This document shows positions 47,404 through 55,850 of a stretch of DNA of 64,000 nucleotides, piece by piece. Position numbers and translations under genes: made by a program. The notes beneath the pieces were generated by a model. The model saw nothing but the letters and a program-made list of their open reading frames with translations. It was not told the origin of the DNA and ran no database searches. The stretch's first letter is position 1; each line of letters opens with the position of its first letter. This DNA comes from PWXP01 sp040772845 (GTDB lineage: Bacteria > Planctomycetota > Planctomycetia > Pirellulales > Thermoguttaceae): positions 3,162,001 through 3,226,000 of the forward strand of contig JAXGXG010000001.1 of assembly GCA_040772845.1 (NCBI GenBank), written 5' to 3'.

Positions 47404-48693
47404 ATGGCGGATGCAACGGACAACAACGCGGAATACCGGTGCCCCGGAGAGAAGTACCCGATCTCGCGGGCGGTGCATCTGGGCCGCCTGGCTCGCTTCT
47501 ATCCGGCCTGCCGAGATTGCCCGCACCGTCACGATACGGGCGTGCTTTCGCCCCGGCAGGCGAAGCGATTGCAGGAGACGGCGCGTCGCGGCCGGAAGGA
47601 GCCCCTGTTTCGCCGCGAAGAAATCGGCGGCGTCGCGCTGGGTCAGCTTTCGCCCGGTACCGTCCGCGACGTCGCCGTCGCCTTCGGCATCTGCCTTCAA
47701 CGAAACCTGCTGGTCGAGCCCGCGCCTTCCGAACAGCCCGAGGTGCGCGATACGGTTGTGGTCGTTGCCGGCGATGGCCGGCCCGCGGTGGCGGAACTGG
47801 TTGCCGCGGCGTGCGAAGGACTGCGGCTGGCCGGCTGCCACGTGGTCGATCTGGGCGCCGCCAGCGCTGCCTGCCTTATGTTCACCGCCGACCGGTTGGG
47901 GGTCGCCGGAGGCCTGCTGGTCGGTTCCGGGCAAGGCGGTCTGAACCGGATTGCAGTCAAGCTGTTCGGTCCGGAAGCGGCGCCGCTATCGCAAGATTCC
48001 GGACTCGACGTGGTTTGCGGCCAATGGGAGCACGGAATCGATCGGCCGACGCGACGGTTCGGCGGCGCCGGCCGTTTCCAGGCGGAGACGCCCTATCTCG
48101 ACCTCTTTCGGCCGTACTATCACGCCCTGCGCCCGTTGCGATTCGTGCTCGACAGCGCCTGCCCCCCGGTCGAAACCTATCTGGACAGACTGCTTGCCGA
48201 TCTGGCGTGCCGCGCGGTCGTTGTCCATGCCGGCGGAGAGAATCTACCGGAGCAGGTGATTGCGGAGGAAGCGCACTTCGGTATCCACGTGGACGACGAC
48301 GGCGAGCGCTGCCGCGTGGTCGACGAGTTGGGCCATTGGATCGCCACGGATCGGCTTCTCGCGCTGCTTGCTTCGCAGTCGTCTGCCGACGCCTCCGAAT
48401 CCAAACGCGTCCTTGCCCTAGCGCCGGACATCGAATGGTCTTCTGCCGACATGCCTGGCTTGGCGTGGGAAGTGGCGCGGCTGCGGGATGCGTCGAGCCG
48501 GGCGGCGGTAGCCGCCGCCATGCGGCAATGTGCGGGGACATACGGGGCCGATCTCCATGGCCGCCTGTGGAGCCGCGCGGGCGGTGTGCCCGTACCCGAT
48601 GCCCTGCACACCCTGACGCAACTTCTGGCCCTGCTCAGCCGCAGCGACCGGCCATTTTCGGTGGTGCTCGACCGCGAGGCGGCCGGACATTAA
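47404..48693 (+). CDS. Degenerate phosphohexomutase-like protein
   Basis: 429 aa. It follows the phosphoglucomutase/phosphomannomutase plan: VVVVAGDGRPAVAELVAAAC, then RLAGCHVVDLG, GGLLVGSGQGGLNRIAVKLF and FGIHVDDDGERCRVVDELG. The catalytic TASHNP loop is replaced by GSGQGG (174-179), so the phosphoserine is missing, and the metal loop DGDGDR has become DDDGER (297-302). The N-terminus carries a CRDC pair (36-39) and Cys13, perhaps a metal site. It is well over 400 residues and intact, so it is a gene with a changed role rather than a pseudogene. Precedes an aminotransferase by 70 bases. Confidence 0.8.
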   Translation: MADATDNNAEYRCPGEKYPISRAVHLGRLARFYPACRDCPHRHDTGVLSPRQAKRLQETARRGRKEPLFRREEIGGVALGQLSPGTVRDVAVAFGICLQRNLLVEPAPSEQPEVRDTVVVVAGDGRPAVAELVAAACEGLRLAGCHVVDLGAASAACLMFTADRLGVAGGLLVGSGQGGLNRIAVKLFGPEAAPLSQDSGLDVVCGQWEHGIDRPTRRFGGAGRFQAETPYLDLFRPYYHALRPLRFVLDSACPPVETYLDRLLADLACRAVVVHAGGENLPEQVIAEEAHFGIHVDDDGERCRVVDELGHWIATDRLLALLASQSSADASESKRVLALAPDIEWSSADMPGLAWEVARLRDASSRAAVAAAMRQCAGTYGADLHGRLWSRAGGVPVPDALHTLTQLLALLSRSDRPFSVVLDREAAGH

Positions 48694-48763
48694 AATAGGC
48701 CCCTGGTGATGAAAGACGAACCATTGCTCTGAGCAATGCTGTTTGCCCTCTAAAGGAAACCTT

Positions 48764-49876
48764 ATGGAAAACTGGCTGGCACAACGCACGCGGGCGTTCG
48801 ACGCCTCGGGGATTCGCAAATTCTTCGATCTGGGCGCCAAAATGTCGGACCCGATCAACCTGTCGATCGGACAGCCGGATTTCGACGTTCACGAAGACGT
48901 CAAGCAGGCGGCCATTACGGCCATTCGCGAGGGGCGCAACGGATACGCCCTTTCGCAGGGAATGCCGGTGCTACGCGACAAGCTGCAGGCCCAGGTGGCC
49001 GATCGGTTCCACCATGAGGATCGCGAGGTCTTCGTCACCTGCGGTACGAGCGGAGGTCTGATGCTCGCCATGTTGGCCTTGGTGAACCCGGGCGACGAGG
49101 TCATTCTGCCGGACCCCTGCTTCGGCATGTACAATGCGCTGGTGGCCATGATAGGCGGCCGCACGGTTTCGATCGATACCTACCCGGATTTCCACCTCGA
49201 CGTGGATCGTGTCGCCGACGCCATGACGCCGCGCACCAAGCTCCTTCTGGTGAACAGCCCGAACAATCCGACCGGGGCCGTGGCGACGCGCGAGGAGCTT
49301 CGCGCCATTGCCGAGTTGGCGGCGGAACGGCATGTGGCCCTGCTGAGCGATGAGATCTATCGCGACTTCTGTTACGATGGCCCGTGCATTTCGCCGGCCG
49401 AGTTCAATCCGCAGACCATCGTGGTGGATGGCTTCAGCAAGAGTCACGGCATGCCTGGCTGGCGTCTTGGCTATGCCCACGGCCCGGCGGCCATCATTCG
49501 CGAGATGATCAAGCTGCAGCAATACAGCTTCGTTTGCGCGCCACACCCGATGCAGTGGGCCGGCGCCGCGGCGCTTTCCGTAGATACAACCAGCCAGATC
49601 GACGCCTATCGGCGAAAGCGGGACATGGTGGTCGAAGGGCTCCGGGACGATTTCGAGCTGGTTTGCCCACACGGAGCGTTCTACGCGCTCCCCAAGGCGC
49701 CTTGGGGTACGGCAACCGAGTTCTGCACCCGGGCAGTTGAAGAGCACGGCCTGCTGATCGTTCCCGGAAGAATCTTCAGCCGGCACGACACGCACTTCCG
49801 CATCTCCTATGCGGCGTCCGACACAATACTCCAACGCGGTATCGAGGCGTTGCAGAAGCTTGCACGAGAGGGCTAA
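48764..49876 (+). CDS. Class I/II pyridoxal-phosphate aminotransferase
   Basis: 370 aa from ATG of MENWLAQRTRAFDASG, with AAAGGAAAC before it. Features: NLSIGQPDFDVHEDV, YALSQGMPVLRDKL, VNSPNNPTGAV and the PLP lysine in VDGFSKSHGMPGWRLGY. The fold and motifs fit the fold-type I aspartate/aromatic aminotransferase family in the cytosol. Substrate cannot be decided by eye. In line with the phosphohexomutase-like gene and the GH2 gene 29 bases on. Confidence 0.93.
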   Translation: MENWLAQRTRAFDASGIRKFFDLGAKMSDPINLSIGQPDFDVHEDVKQAAITAIREGRNGYALSQGMPVLRDKLQAQVADRFHHEDREVFVTCGTSGGLMLAMLALVNPGDEVILPDPCFGMYNALVAMIGGRTVSIDTYPDFHLDVDRVADAMTPRTKLLLVNSPNNPTGAVATREELRAIAELAAERHVALLSDEIYRDFCYDGPCISPAEFNPQTIVVDGFSKSHGMPGWRLGYAHGPAAIIREMIKLQQYSFVCAPHPMQWAGAAALSVDTTSQIDAYRRKRDMVVEGLRDDFELVCPHGAFYALPKAPWGTATEFCTRAVEEHGLLIVPGRIFSRHDTHFRISYAASDTILQRGIEALQKLAREG

Positions 49877-49905
49877 ATCCTTTTTGTCGATGAGGGGAAA
49901 CCGCC

Positions 49906-52158
49906 ATGTTCTCACGCCTGCATGTGTTTTGGCCCATACGACGCCTCCCCGTTGCCAGTTGTCTGTGCCTTTCGCTTTGGATCGGCCTTTACCACGCCGA
50001 TGCCGCGGCCGGGCGGATTACCATCTCGCTGGATGGTATGTGGGAGATTGACGAAAGCGTCCAGTCAGAGACAATCCCTGCACGATTCTCTCATCGCGCG
50101 CCCGTGCCCGGGCTGGCCCATTTGGCCGAACCGCCGTTTCCTGATATCGATAAGTTCGATAGTCGCGAACTCCTTTACCGCCGCGAGCAACTGCGACGTA
50201 TGGGCCTTCGCGCCGACGGCCCCGGCGAGATGGCCCGAAAAGGCGTCGCAGGCATCTCCCGGCAGAAACGGAATTACCTGTGGTATCGGCGGACCTTTCA
50301 AGTTCCCCAGCGGCGGCAGGTGGCCATCTTGCGAATCAACAAGGCCCAGTTCGGAACCGCCGTATGGCTCAATGGCCGCAAGATCGGCGAGTATCCGGGT
50401 TGCTTCACCGCCTCGGAGTTTGACGTAACCGATGCTTTGGACTGGCAGGGAGAGAACGTGCTTGTCATTCGCATCGGGGCGCACCCCGGCGTTCTGCCTG
50501 ATACCTACCCGACCGGCACCGACTTCGAGAAACTCCGTTGGACCCCGGGCATCTACGACCGTGTATCCCTCCGATTGTGCGATAGTCCGGTCATCGAACA
50601 TATCCAGGTGGCGCCGCGGATTGACCGTTCCGAAATCCTGGTCCAGACACAACTGAAGAATGTGGGAGAGGCCGCGACGTTTCTGCTGAAACACCGCATT
50701 GCAACCTGGAAAGGCGGCAAACCGGTTGCCGAGACCCAACCGATGCCGGTGAAGCTCGATGCCCATTCGACCCAGACCGTCACCGAACGGATTTCCATTC
50801 CTGCCCCAACCCTGTGGTCGCCTGAAAACCCGTTTCTTTATGTGCTTGAAACGTCCTCCCAGGGTGACAGCACGTCCACACGATTCGGCATGCGCGAATT
50901 CCGATTCGATCCCGCATCCGGCAAGGCGTATCTGAACGGAAAGGTCTGTTACCTGCGTGGATCGAGCATCACGCTGCACCGCTTTTTCGAAGACCCGGCC
51001 TCCGGCCGCCTGCCATGGGACGATTCTTGGGTTCGGCGACTATTGGCCGAGCTTCCCAAGCAGTTGCATTGGAACGCGTTTCGTTTCTGCATTGGCCCGG
51101 TCCCGGAGCGATGGTTTGAGATTGCCGACGAGGCAGGCCTGCTAATCCAGAATGAATTCTTCATGTGGAACAATCGGCCGTCAGAAGACTACTTCCGCTA
51201 TTGGGACCAGGACGAACTGCTGCGTCAGTATACAGATTGGGTCCGCGACAATTGGAACCACCCGAGCCTTGTCATCTGGGATTCCTGCAACGAAACGCAC
51301 GATCCGGTCTTCGGGGAAGTTGTGATTCCCACGGTCCGTAAGCTCGATCTGTCGGACCGTCCGTGGGAAAATGGCTACAACCTTCCGGTCCGGCCTGGAG
51401 ATCCGGTCGAGGACCATCCGTATCTGTTTATCGGCAGCGGAATGCGGGACGACGCCAGGTTCGAGATGACCGCGTTGGAGACCATGGACGGCCGGCGACG
51501 CCGTGGCGACAAGTACCCGGCAATCATCAACGAATATGACTGGCTGTGGTTGCGTCGCGACGGTACGCCCACGGTAGCGACGGAGAAGCTCTATCCGAAA
51601 TACCTCGCCCCCGATGCAACAGGTGAAGAACGATTCGCGTTGAATGCGTACCTTCTGGCCGGACTGACCGAATTCTGGCGAGCCCACCGGCATCATGCCG
51701 GTGTGCTACACTACGGCTACCTGATTTACGACCAGCCGTTCGGGTACACGTGCGACCACTTCGTTGACGTCGAGAAGCTGCGTCTGGAACCGCAATTCGC
51801 TGATTATATGAGCGAAGCTTCCAAACCGCTGGGCGTGTACATCAACTTCTGGCAGCCGGAACTGCCGGCCGGGGCCGATCGCGCCATCGATGTGATGATG
51901 GTCAACGACACGCACGAGGAAGCCGACGGCCGGCTCGTGCTCTCGCTCGAAGCGGCCGATGGTTCTTCGCTCGGCGGTTCGGAGCGTCCCTTCCGGCTCC
52001 TACCGGTTGGCGACGCCGCGTACAACATGACACTCTCCGTGCCCAAAGAGGCCGAAGGCGCATGCTTGCTGAAAGCTACGGCCATTGCGGCAAATGGCTG
52101 GCCCGACTCGCCGACGGTCAGCCGCCGCAAGACGCGCATCGTCCCTGCCCGCCCGTAG
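49906..52158 (+). CDS. Glycoside hydrolase family 2 enzyme, secreted
   Basis: 750 aa with an N-terminal signal region (ending near AAAG). The N-terminal sugar-binding sandwich (WYRRTFQVPQRRQVAILRIN, AVWLNGRKIGEYPGC) and Ig-like domain lead to a TIM barrel. The acid/base is probably Glu463 in DSCNETHD, and Glu543 in AIINEYDW is a candidate nucleophile. GH2 includes beta-galactosidases, beta-mannosidases and beta-glucuronidases; the specificity is not decided by these motifs. It ends 6 bases before the convergent clpX end. Confidence 0.9.
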   Translation: MFSRLHVFWPIRRLPVASCLCLSLWIGLYHADAAAGRITISLDGMWEIDESVQSETIPARFSHRAPVPGLAHLAEPPFPDIDKFDSRELLYRREQLRRMGLRADGPGEMARKGVAGISRQKRNYLWYRRTFQVPQRRQVAILRINKAQFGTAVWLNGRKIGEYPGCFTASEFDVTDALDWQGENVLVIRIGAHPGVLPDTYPTGTDFEKLRWTPGIYDRVSLRLCDSPVIEHIQVAPRIDRSEILVQTQLKNVGEAATFLLKHRIATWKGGKPVAETQPMPVKLDAHSTQTVTERISIPAPTLWSPENPFLYVLETSSQGDSTSTRFGMREFRFDPASGKAYLNGKVCYLRGSSITLHRFFEDPASGRLPWDDSWVRRLLAELPKQLHWNAFRFCIGPVPERWFEIADEAGLLIQNEFFMWNNRPSEDYFRYWDQDELLRQYTDWVRDNWNHPSLVIWDSCNETHDPVFGEVVIPTVRKLDLSDRPWENGYNLPVRPGDPVEDHPYLFIGSGMRDDARFEMTALETMDGRRRRGDKYPAIINEYDWLWLRRDGTPTVATEKLYPKYLAPDATGEERFALNAYLLAGLTEFWRAHRHHAGVLHYGYLIYDQPFGYTCDHFVDVEKLRLEPQFADYMSEASKPLGVYINFWQPELPAGADRAIDVMMVNDTHEEADGRLVLSLEAADGSSLGGSERPFRLLPVGDAAYNMTLSVPKEAEGACLLKATAIAANGWPDSPTVSRRKTRIVPARP

Positions 52159-52164
52159 CGAGTG

Positions 52165-53451
52165 TCACGCGATCTTGTTCTTCGGTTCAGGCATGGGGAA
52201 GAGCTTGTCGCGTCCGAGGACGATGTCATCGGTAATGAGGTACTTGCTGCCGGGCGTTTGCTCGGGCAGCTCGAACATGATGTCGAGCATGACCTCTTCG
52301 ATAATGGAACGCAGTGCGCGGGCGCCCGTGTCCTTTTCGATGGCTCGCTGGGCAATCGCGCGTAGGGCCGGTTCCGTGAAGCTGAGTTCGGCCTTTTCCA
52401 TGCCGAACAGGGCCTGGTATTGCTTGACCAACGCGTTCTTCGGTTCGCGCAATACCTGCACCAAGGCCTCTTCGTCCAACGGCCCGAGGGATGAGATCAC
52501 CGGCAACCGGCCGACCAGTTCGGGGATGAGTCCGAACTGGAGGATGTCGTCGCTTGTGACTTCCTGGAGCAATGCCCCCAACTCGGCCTCGCCGCGGTTG
52601 GAACCACGCTGCCCGAAGCCGATCGCCCGCTTGCCCAGCCGGCGAGCAATGATGTCGTCGAGTCCGACGAACGTACCGCCGCAGATGAACAAGATGTTGG
52701 AGGTGTCGATCTGGAGGTACTGCTGCTCGGGGTGCTTGCGCCCGCCTTGCGGCGGCACATTGGCGACCGTCCCTTCCAGCATCTTCAGCAGGGCCTGCTG
52801 CACCCCCTCGCCGGAGACGTCGCGCGTAATGGAAACGTTCTGGCTGGTCTTCCCGATCTTGTCGATTTCGTCGATGTAAAGGACGCCCCGCTGTGCAGCT
52901 TCAAGATCGAAATCCGCTGCATGGAGGAGCTTCAGCAGAAGGTTCTCGACGTCCTCGCCGACATAGCCGGCTTCGGTCAGCGTGGTGGCGTCGCCGATGG
53001 CAAAGGGAACGTCCAGGATACGAGCCAGAGTCTGAGCCAGCAAGGTCTTGCCGGAACCGGTCGGCCCGATCATCAGGATATTGGACTTGTCGATCTCGAC
53101 ATCCGAGCCGCTCGCGCCGTGCATCAGCCGCTTGTAGTGACTGTGAACGGCTACCGCGAGCACCTTCTTGGCCTGATCTTGCCCAATCACATATTGATCG
53201 AGCTTCTCGACAATCTGCCGCGGCGTAAGCACCTTGCTAAACAATTGTTTACTGGTGCCCCGCCGCCGGCGTTCCTGTTCAAGGATCGACTGGCATAGGT
53301 CGATGCATTCCCCGCAAATGTAGACATCTCCGGGGCCTTCGACCAGCGGTCCCACGTCGCGGTAACTCTTGCGACAGAAGGAGCAGAAGGCGTTCTTTTT
53401 GGTCGTGCCACTTCCGCGGCGGCCTGTATTGAAGTCGCGTCCAGAAGGCAT
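52165..53451 (-). CDS. clpX: ATP-dependent Clp protease ATP-binding subunit ClpX
   Basis: 428 aa. The N-terminal zinc finger is CSFCRKSYRD and ICGECIDLC. GPTGSGKTLLAQTLARILDV is Walker A, VLYIDEIDKIGK Walker B, AGYVGEDVEN the pore loop and RAIGFGQRG the ClpP-contacting IGF loop. It unfolds substrates and feeds them to ClpP. No clpP is adjacent. A leftward gene for a SHOCT-like protein lies upstream. Confidence 0.98.
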   Translation of the reverse strand: MPSGRDFNTGRRGSGTTKKNAFCSFCRKSYRDVGPLVEGPGDVYICGECIDLCQSILEQERRRRGTSKQLFSKVLTPRQIVEKLDQYVIGQDQAKKVLAVAVHSHYKRLMHGASGSDVEIDKSNILMIGPTGSGKTLLAQTLARILDVPFAIGDATTLTEAGYVGEDVENLLLKLLHAADFDLEAAQRGVLYIDEIDKIGKTSQNVSITRDVSGEGVQQALLKMLEGTVANVPPQGGRKHPEQQYLQIDTSNILFICGGTFVGLDDIIARRLGKRAIGFGQRGSNRGEAELGALLQEVTSDDILQFGLIPELVGRLPVISSLGPLDEEALVQVLREPKNALVKQYQALFGMEKAELSFTEPALRAIAQRAIEKDTGARALRSIIEEVMLDIMFELPEQTPGSKYLITDDIVLGRDKLFPMPEPKNKIA

Positions 53452-53604
53452 GTGCGTCGGTCTTTCCCTTTTCGGCGGTCGTGCTCAACTGAGAGTTACT
53501 ACGATCGGCCGGACGTGAATGTTTCGCAACTCCAAACGGATTCCGCGAAATCGTCCGAAGAACCGAACTAATCGGAGCTGCTGCTGAACTCGCCCCCGTC
53601 GGTC

Positions 53605-53916
53605 CTAACCCTTGCCGTCGTCATCGTTTAACTGGCGTCGTAACTGCTCCGTGATGGTGCTTTTTATTGTTCGGTATTCCTCGTCGCTCAGCCCACCCTG
53701 GGAATGCAGTTCACGGAATTTCGCCATCAATTCATGGGCATCGAGTTCCTGTTGTGCGGAGTGCGGTCGGATTTTCGTAATGATGTAGACCGCAACCGCA
53801 ATCAAGATGACCAACACGGTGACCCAGACAATCGCTTCTTCCATGCCGCCCCGCGGCAGCCAAGCCCATCCGCTACCGGCTGCCTGCCCGCTCGATACCC
53901 CATTCGACGTGCCCAT
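53605..53916 (-). CDS. Small membrane protein with SHOCT-like C-terminus
   Basis: 103 aa from ATG of MGTSNGVSSG. A single transmembrane helix (EEAIVWVTVLVILIAVAVYI) is followed by ELMAKFRELHSQGGLSDEEY with RTIKSTITEQL, the SHOCT-type helix-turn-helix motif (short C-terminal domain). The start is uncertain: ATGs at 53973 (residue 1 of a longer frame), 53940, 53916 and 53844 are possible, with no strong ribosome site. Function of SHOCT proteins is not known; usually found in short secreted or membrane proteins. Confidence 0.7.
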   Translation of the reverse strand: MGTSNGVSSGQAAGSGWAWLPRGGMEEAIVWVTVLVILIAVAVYIITKIRPHSAQQELDAHELMAKFRELHSQGGLSDEEYRTIKSTITEQLRRQLNDDDGKG

Positions 53917-54196
53917 AACCACTCTGCTTATTATGTACATCGGGCTCGATAAAGTCCAGGGACAGATTGCCACAGATGGTCATGGAACCGCATAACCAAC
54001 CTGCAAAACTTCCCTAAGTCGCCACGCTTGCCTAAGCGACTCCTGCCGCACTTTCGGCTCAAGTCACCAGAACGCCCCGGCCGATACGAACTGCGCTGAA
54101 GTGTACCCGGTTCCACTCGTGGCGAAAAGGGTTTGCTGCTAGCCATCCATGGCGAGGCTGGAAGGCAGATAGGAAGAAACAGGGGGGAGCCCTCTT

Positions 54197-55732
54197 ATGT
54201 GGTTCGGGTGGATCGGGCATGTGGCAGCCCTGCTGATTCTCGGATCCCCGGATCCCCATGCTGATCTACGCAATGATAGGCTGCCGGAGCCCATCGTTAC
54301 GCAGCAAACGGTCTTCACAATCCCCTTTGGCATCCCGCCGACAGGCGAGCCGCAGAAACTCCCAACCCATGTCCTTTTGTCACTCTCGCGGGATTACGGC
54401 ACGAGTTGGGTCCTCCACAGTCAGGTTACGCCTGAAATGGGGCAGTTCCTCTTCCAGGCCGACACCGACGGCGAATACTGGTTCGCCATCCAAACACGCG
54501 ACCGGACCGGTAAGGTTAGCCCGGAGTTCACCGGAGTGCCGGGGATGCGCGTCCGCGTCGACAGGGTGCCCCCCCAAATGCAGGTTGCCGCTTGGCGGGG
54601 CGAAGCTGGGGAGGTAACCGCCCGATGGCGTATCGACGAGCCCCATTTCCGCCCCGAGGGCGTCACGGTCGCCTACCGTTACGCGGGCGAGTCACAGTGG
54701 CAGCAGGTGGCGCTCGATAGTCAGCATCAGTCGAAGGCCGGTGATGCCTATCTGGGAGAAGTGACCTGGTGGCCCGGTCAGGAGACAAGGGTCATTGAGG
54801 TCCAAGTGCAAGCATTCGATGCGGCAGCGAACTGTTCCCGTACGGCGACGCGTGTGGAACTGCCGGCTGCCGGTGCGCTCGCAGAAGTCGGTGCGCTCGC
54901 AGAAACAGGGATACCGGCCATCAGCGGGAACGAGCCGCCGACCGTATCGAGCGATTCCAGTCAACCGGTCGCAGTACAGCCTTTCCCCGCAGTGGCGAAA
55001 CCGTACTTGCCAGCCCTCGCTGCCGACAGCGGGGCAGCTCAGTCCGGCGCGCCGCATCCGGAACAGGTCCGAGCGGTCAATTCGCGGCTTTTTGAACTGG
55101 AGTTCGAGGTGGCGCCTGCCGACCTGGCCGGTATTTCGCATGCAGAACTCTGGGGGACTCGCGACGGCGGTCGCACATGGCAAAGCATGTCGCTCCACGA
55201 GCGTGGCCGCAGTCCCATTCTGGCGAAGGTGGACAGGGAAGGGCTGTACGGTTTCCGCGTTGTACTACACGGCAAGACCGCAGCGGGGCATCCTCCGCAG
55301 ACGGGTGACTTACCCGACATTTGGATCCGTGTCGACCTGACGCCACCCGTCGCACGTATCGTATCCATTCAACCAGGCAGCGGTCCGGAGGCCAACCACC
55401 TTGTCATCGGGTGGACGGCCAGTGATGACGCTTTGGCGGATGCCCCGGTGCGATTGACCTACAGCACCCAGCGCGGTGGCCCCTGGCGCACGATCGCCGA
55501 GCCACTACCCGATACGGGGCGCTATGCGTGGCCGCTGCCCGGAAACGTAACCGAACCGGTCTATATCCGGCTGGAGGCATGGGACGCAGCCGGGAATGTG
55601 GCGGAGTTCGAGACGTCGGAACCCGTGGAGTCGCAACGGAACGACGGACCGCCAAAGGTGTTCATTCGCGACGTCCGACCGCTCGGTGATGCGTCGCAAC
55701 GCCCCGGACCCCGACGCTACATCTTTCGGTAA
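54197..55732 (+). CDS. Secreted protein with beta-sandwich (fibronectin III-like) domains
   Basis: 511 aa. An N-terminal hydrophobic segment (WFGWIGHVAALLILG) acts as signal; the upstream GGGGGGAG is a good ribosome site. Several beta-sandwich modules follow (EYWFAIQTRDRTGKVSPEFT, VQAFDAAANCSRT, RLEAWDAAGNVAEFETSEPV), linked by a Pro/Ala-rich segment with a short tandem repeat GALAEVGALAETG. A planctomycete-type secreted protein of unknown function, perhaps surface-associated. No catalytic domain is recognised. Confidence 0.75.
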   Translation: MWFGWIGHVAALLILGSPDPHADLRNDRLPEPIVTQQTVFTIPFGIPPTGEPQKLPTHVLLSLSRDYGTSWVLHSQVTPEMGQFLFQADTDGEYWFAIQTRDRTGKVSPEFTGVPGMRVRVDRVPPQMQVAAWRGEAGEVTARWRIDEPHFRPEGVTVAYRYAGESQWQQVALDSQHQSKAGDAYLGEVTWWPGQETRVIEVQVQAFDAAANCSRTATRVELPAAGALAEVGALAETGIPAISGNEPPTVSSDSSQPVAVQPFPAVAKPYLPALAADSGAAQSGAPHPEQVRAVNSRLFELEFEVAPADLAGISHAELWGTRDGGRTWQSMSLHERGRSPILAKVDREGLYGFRVVLHGKTAAGHPPQTGDLPDIWIRVDLTPPVARIVSIQPGSGPEANHLVIGWTASDDALADAPVRLTYSTQRGGPWRTIAEPLPDTGRYAWPLPGNVTEPVYIRLEAWDAAGNVAEFETSEPVESQRNDGPPKVFIRDVRPLGDASQRPGPRRYIFR

Positions 55733-55754
55733 TCGGGAAGAAACACCTGACTTC

Positions 55755-55782
55755 GAGCCTGTCCGAAAACGGGGACTGGCTC
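55755..55782. terminator. Candidate bidirectional terminator hairpin
   Basis: GAGCCTGTCC (55755-55764) pairs with GGACTGGCTC (55773-55782) with one T-T mismatch and an 8-base loop. It lies in the 118-base gap between two convergent genes. The U-tract is weak, so it may be a Rho-independent-like element or a repeat. Confidence 0.4.
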
Positions 55783-55850
55783 CCGCATGTTGGGGTTCGT
55801 ATTAGACGCAAATGCAATCTCCGGGGCGTCTGCCCTTTTCGGAGAGATCC

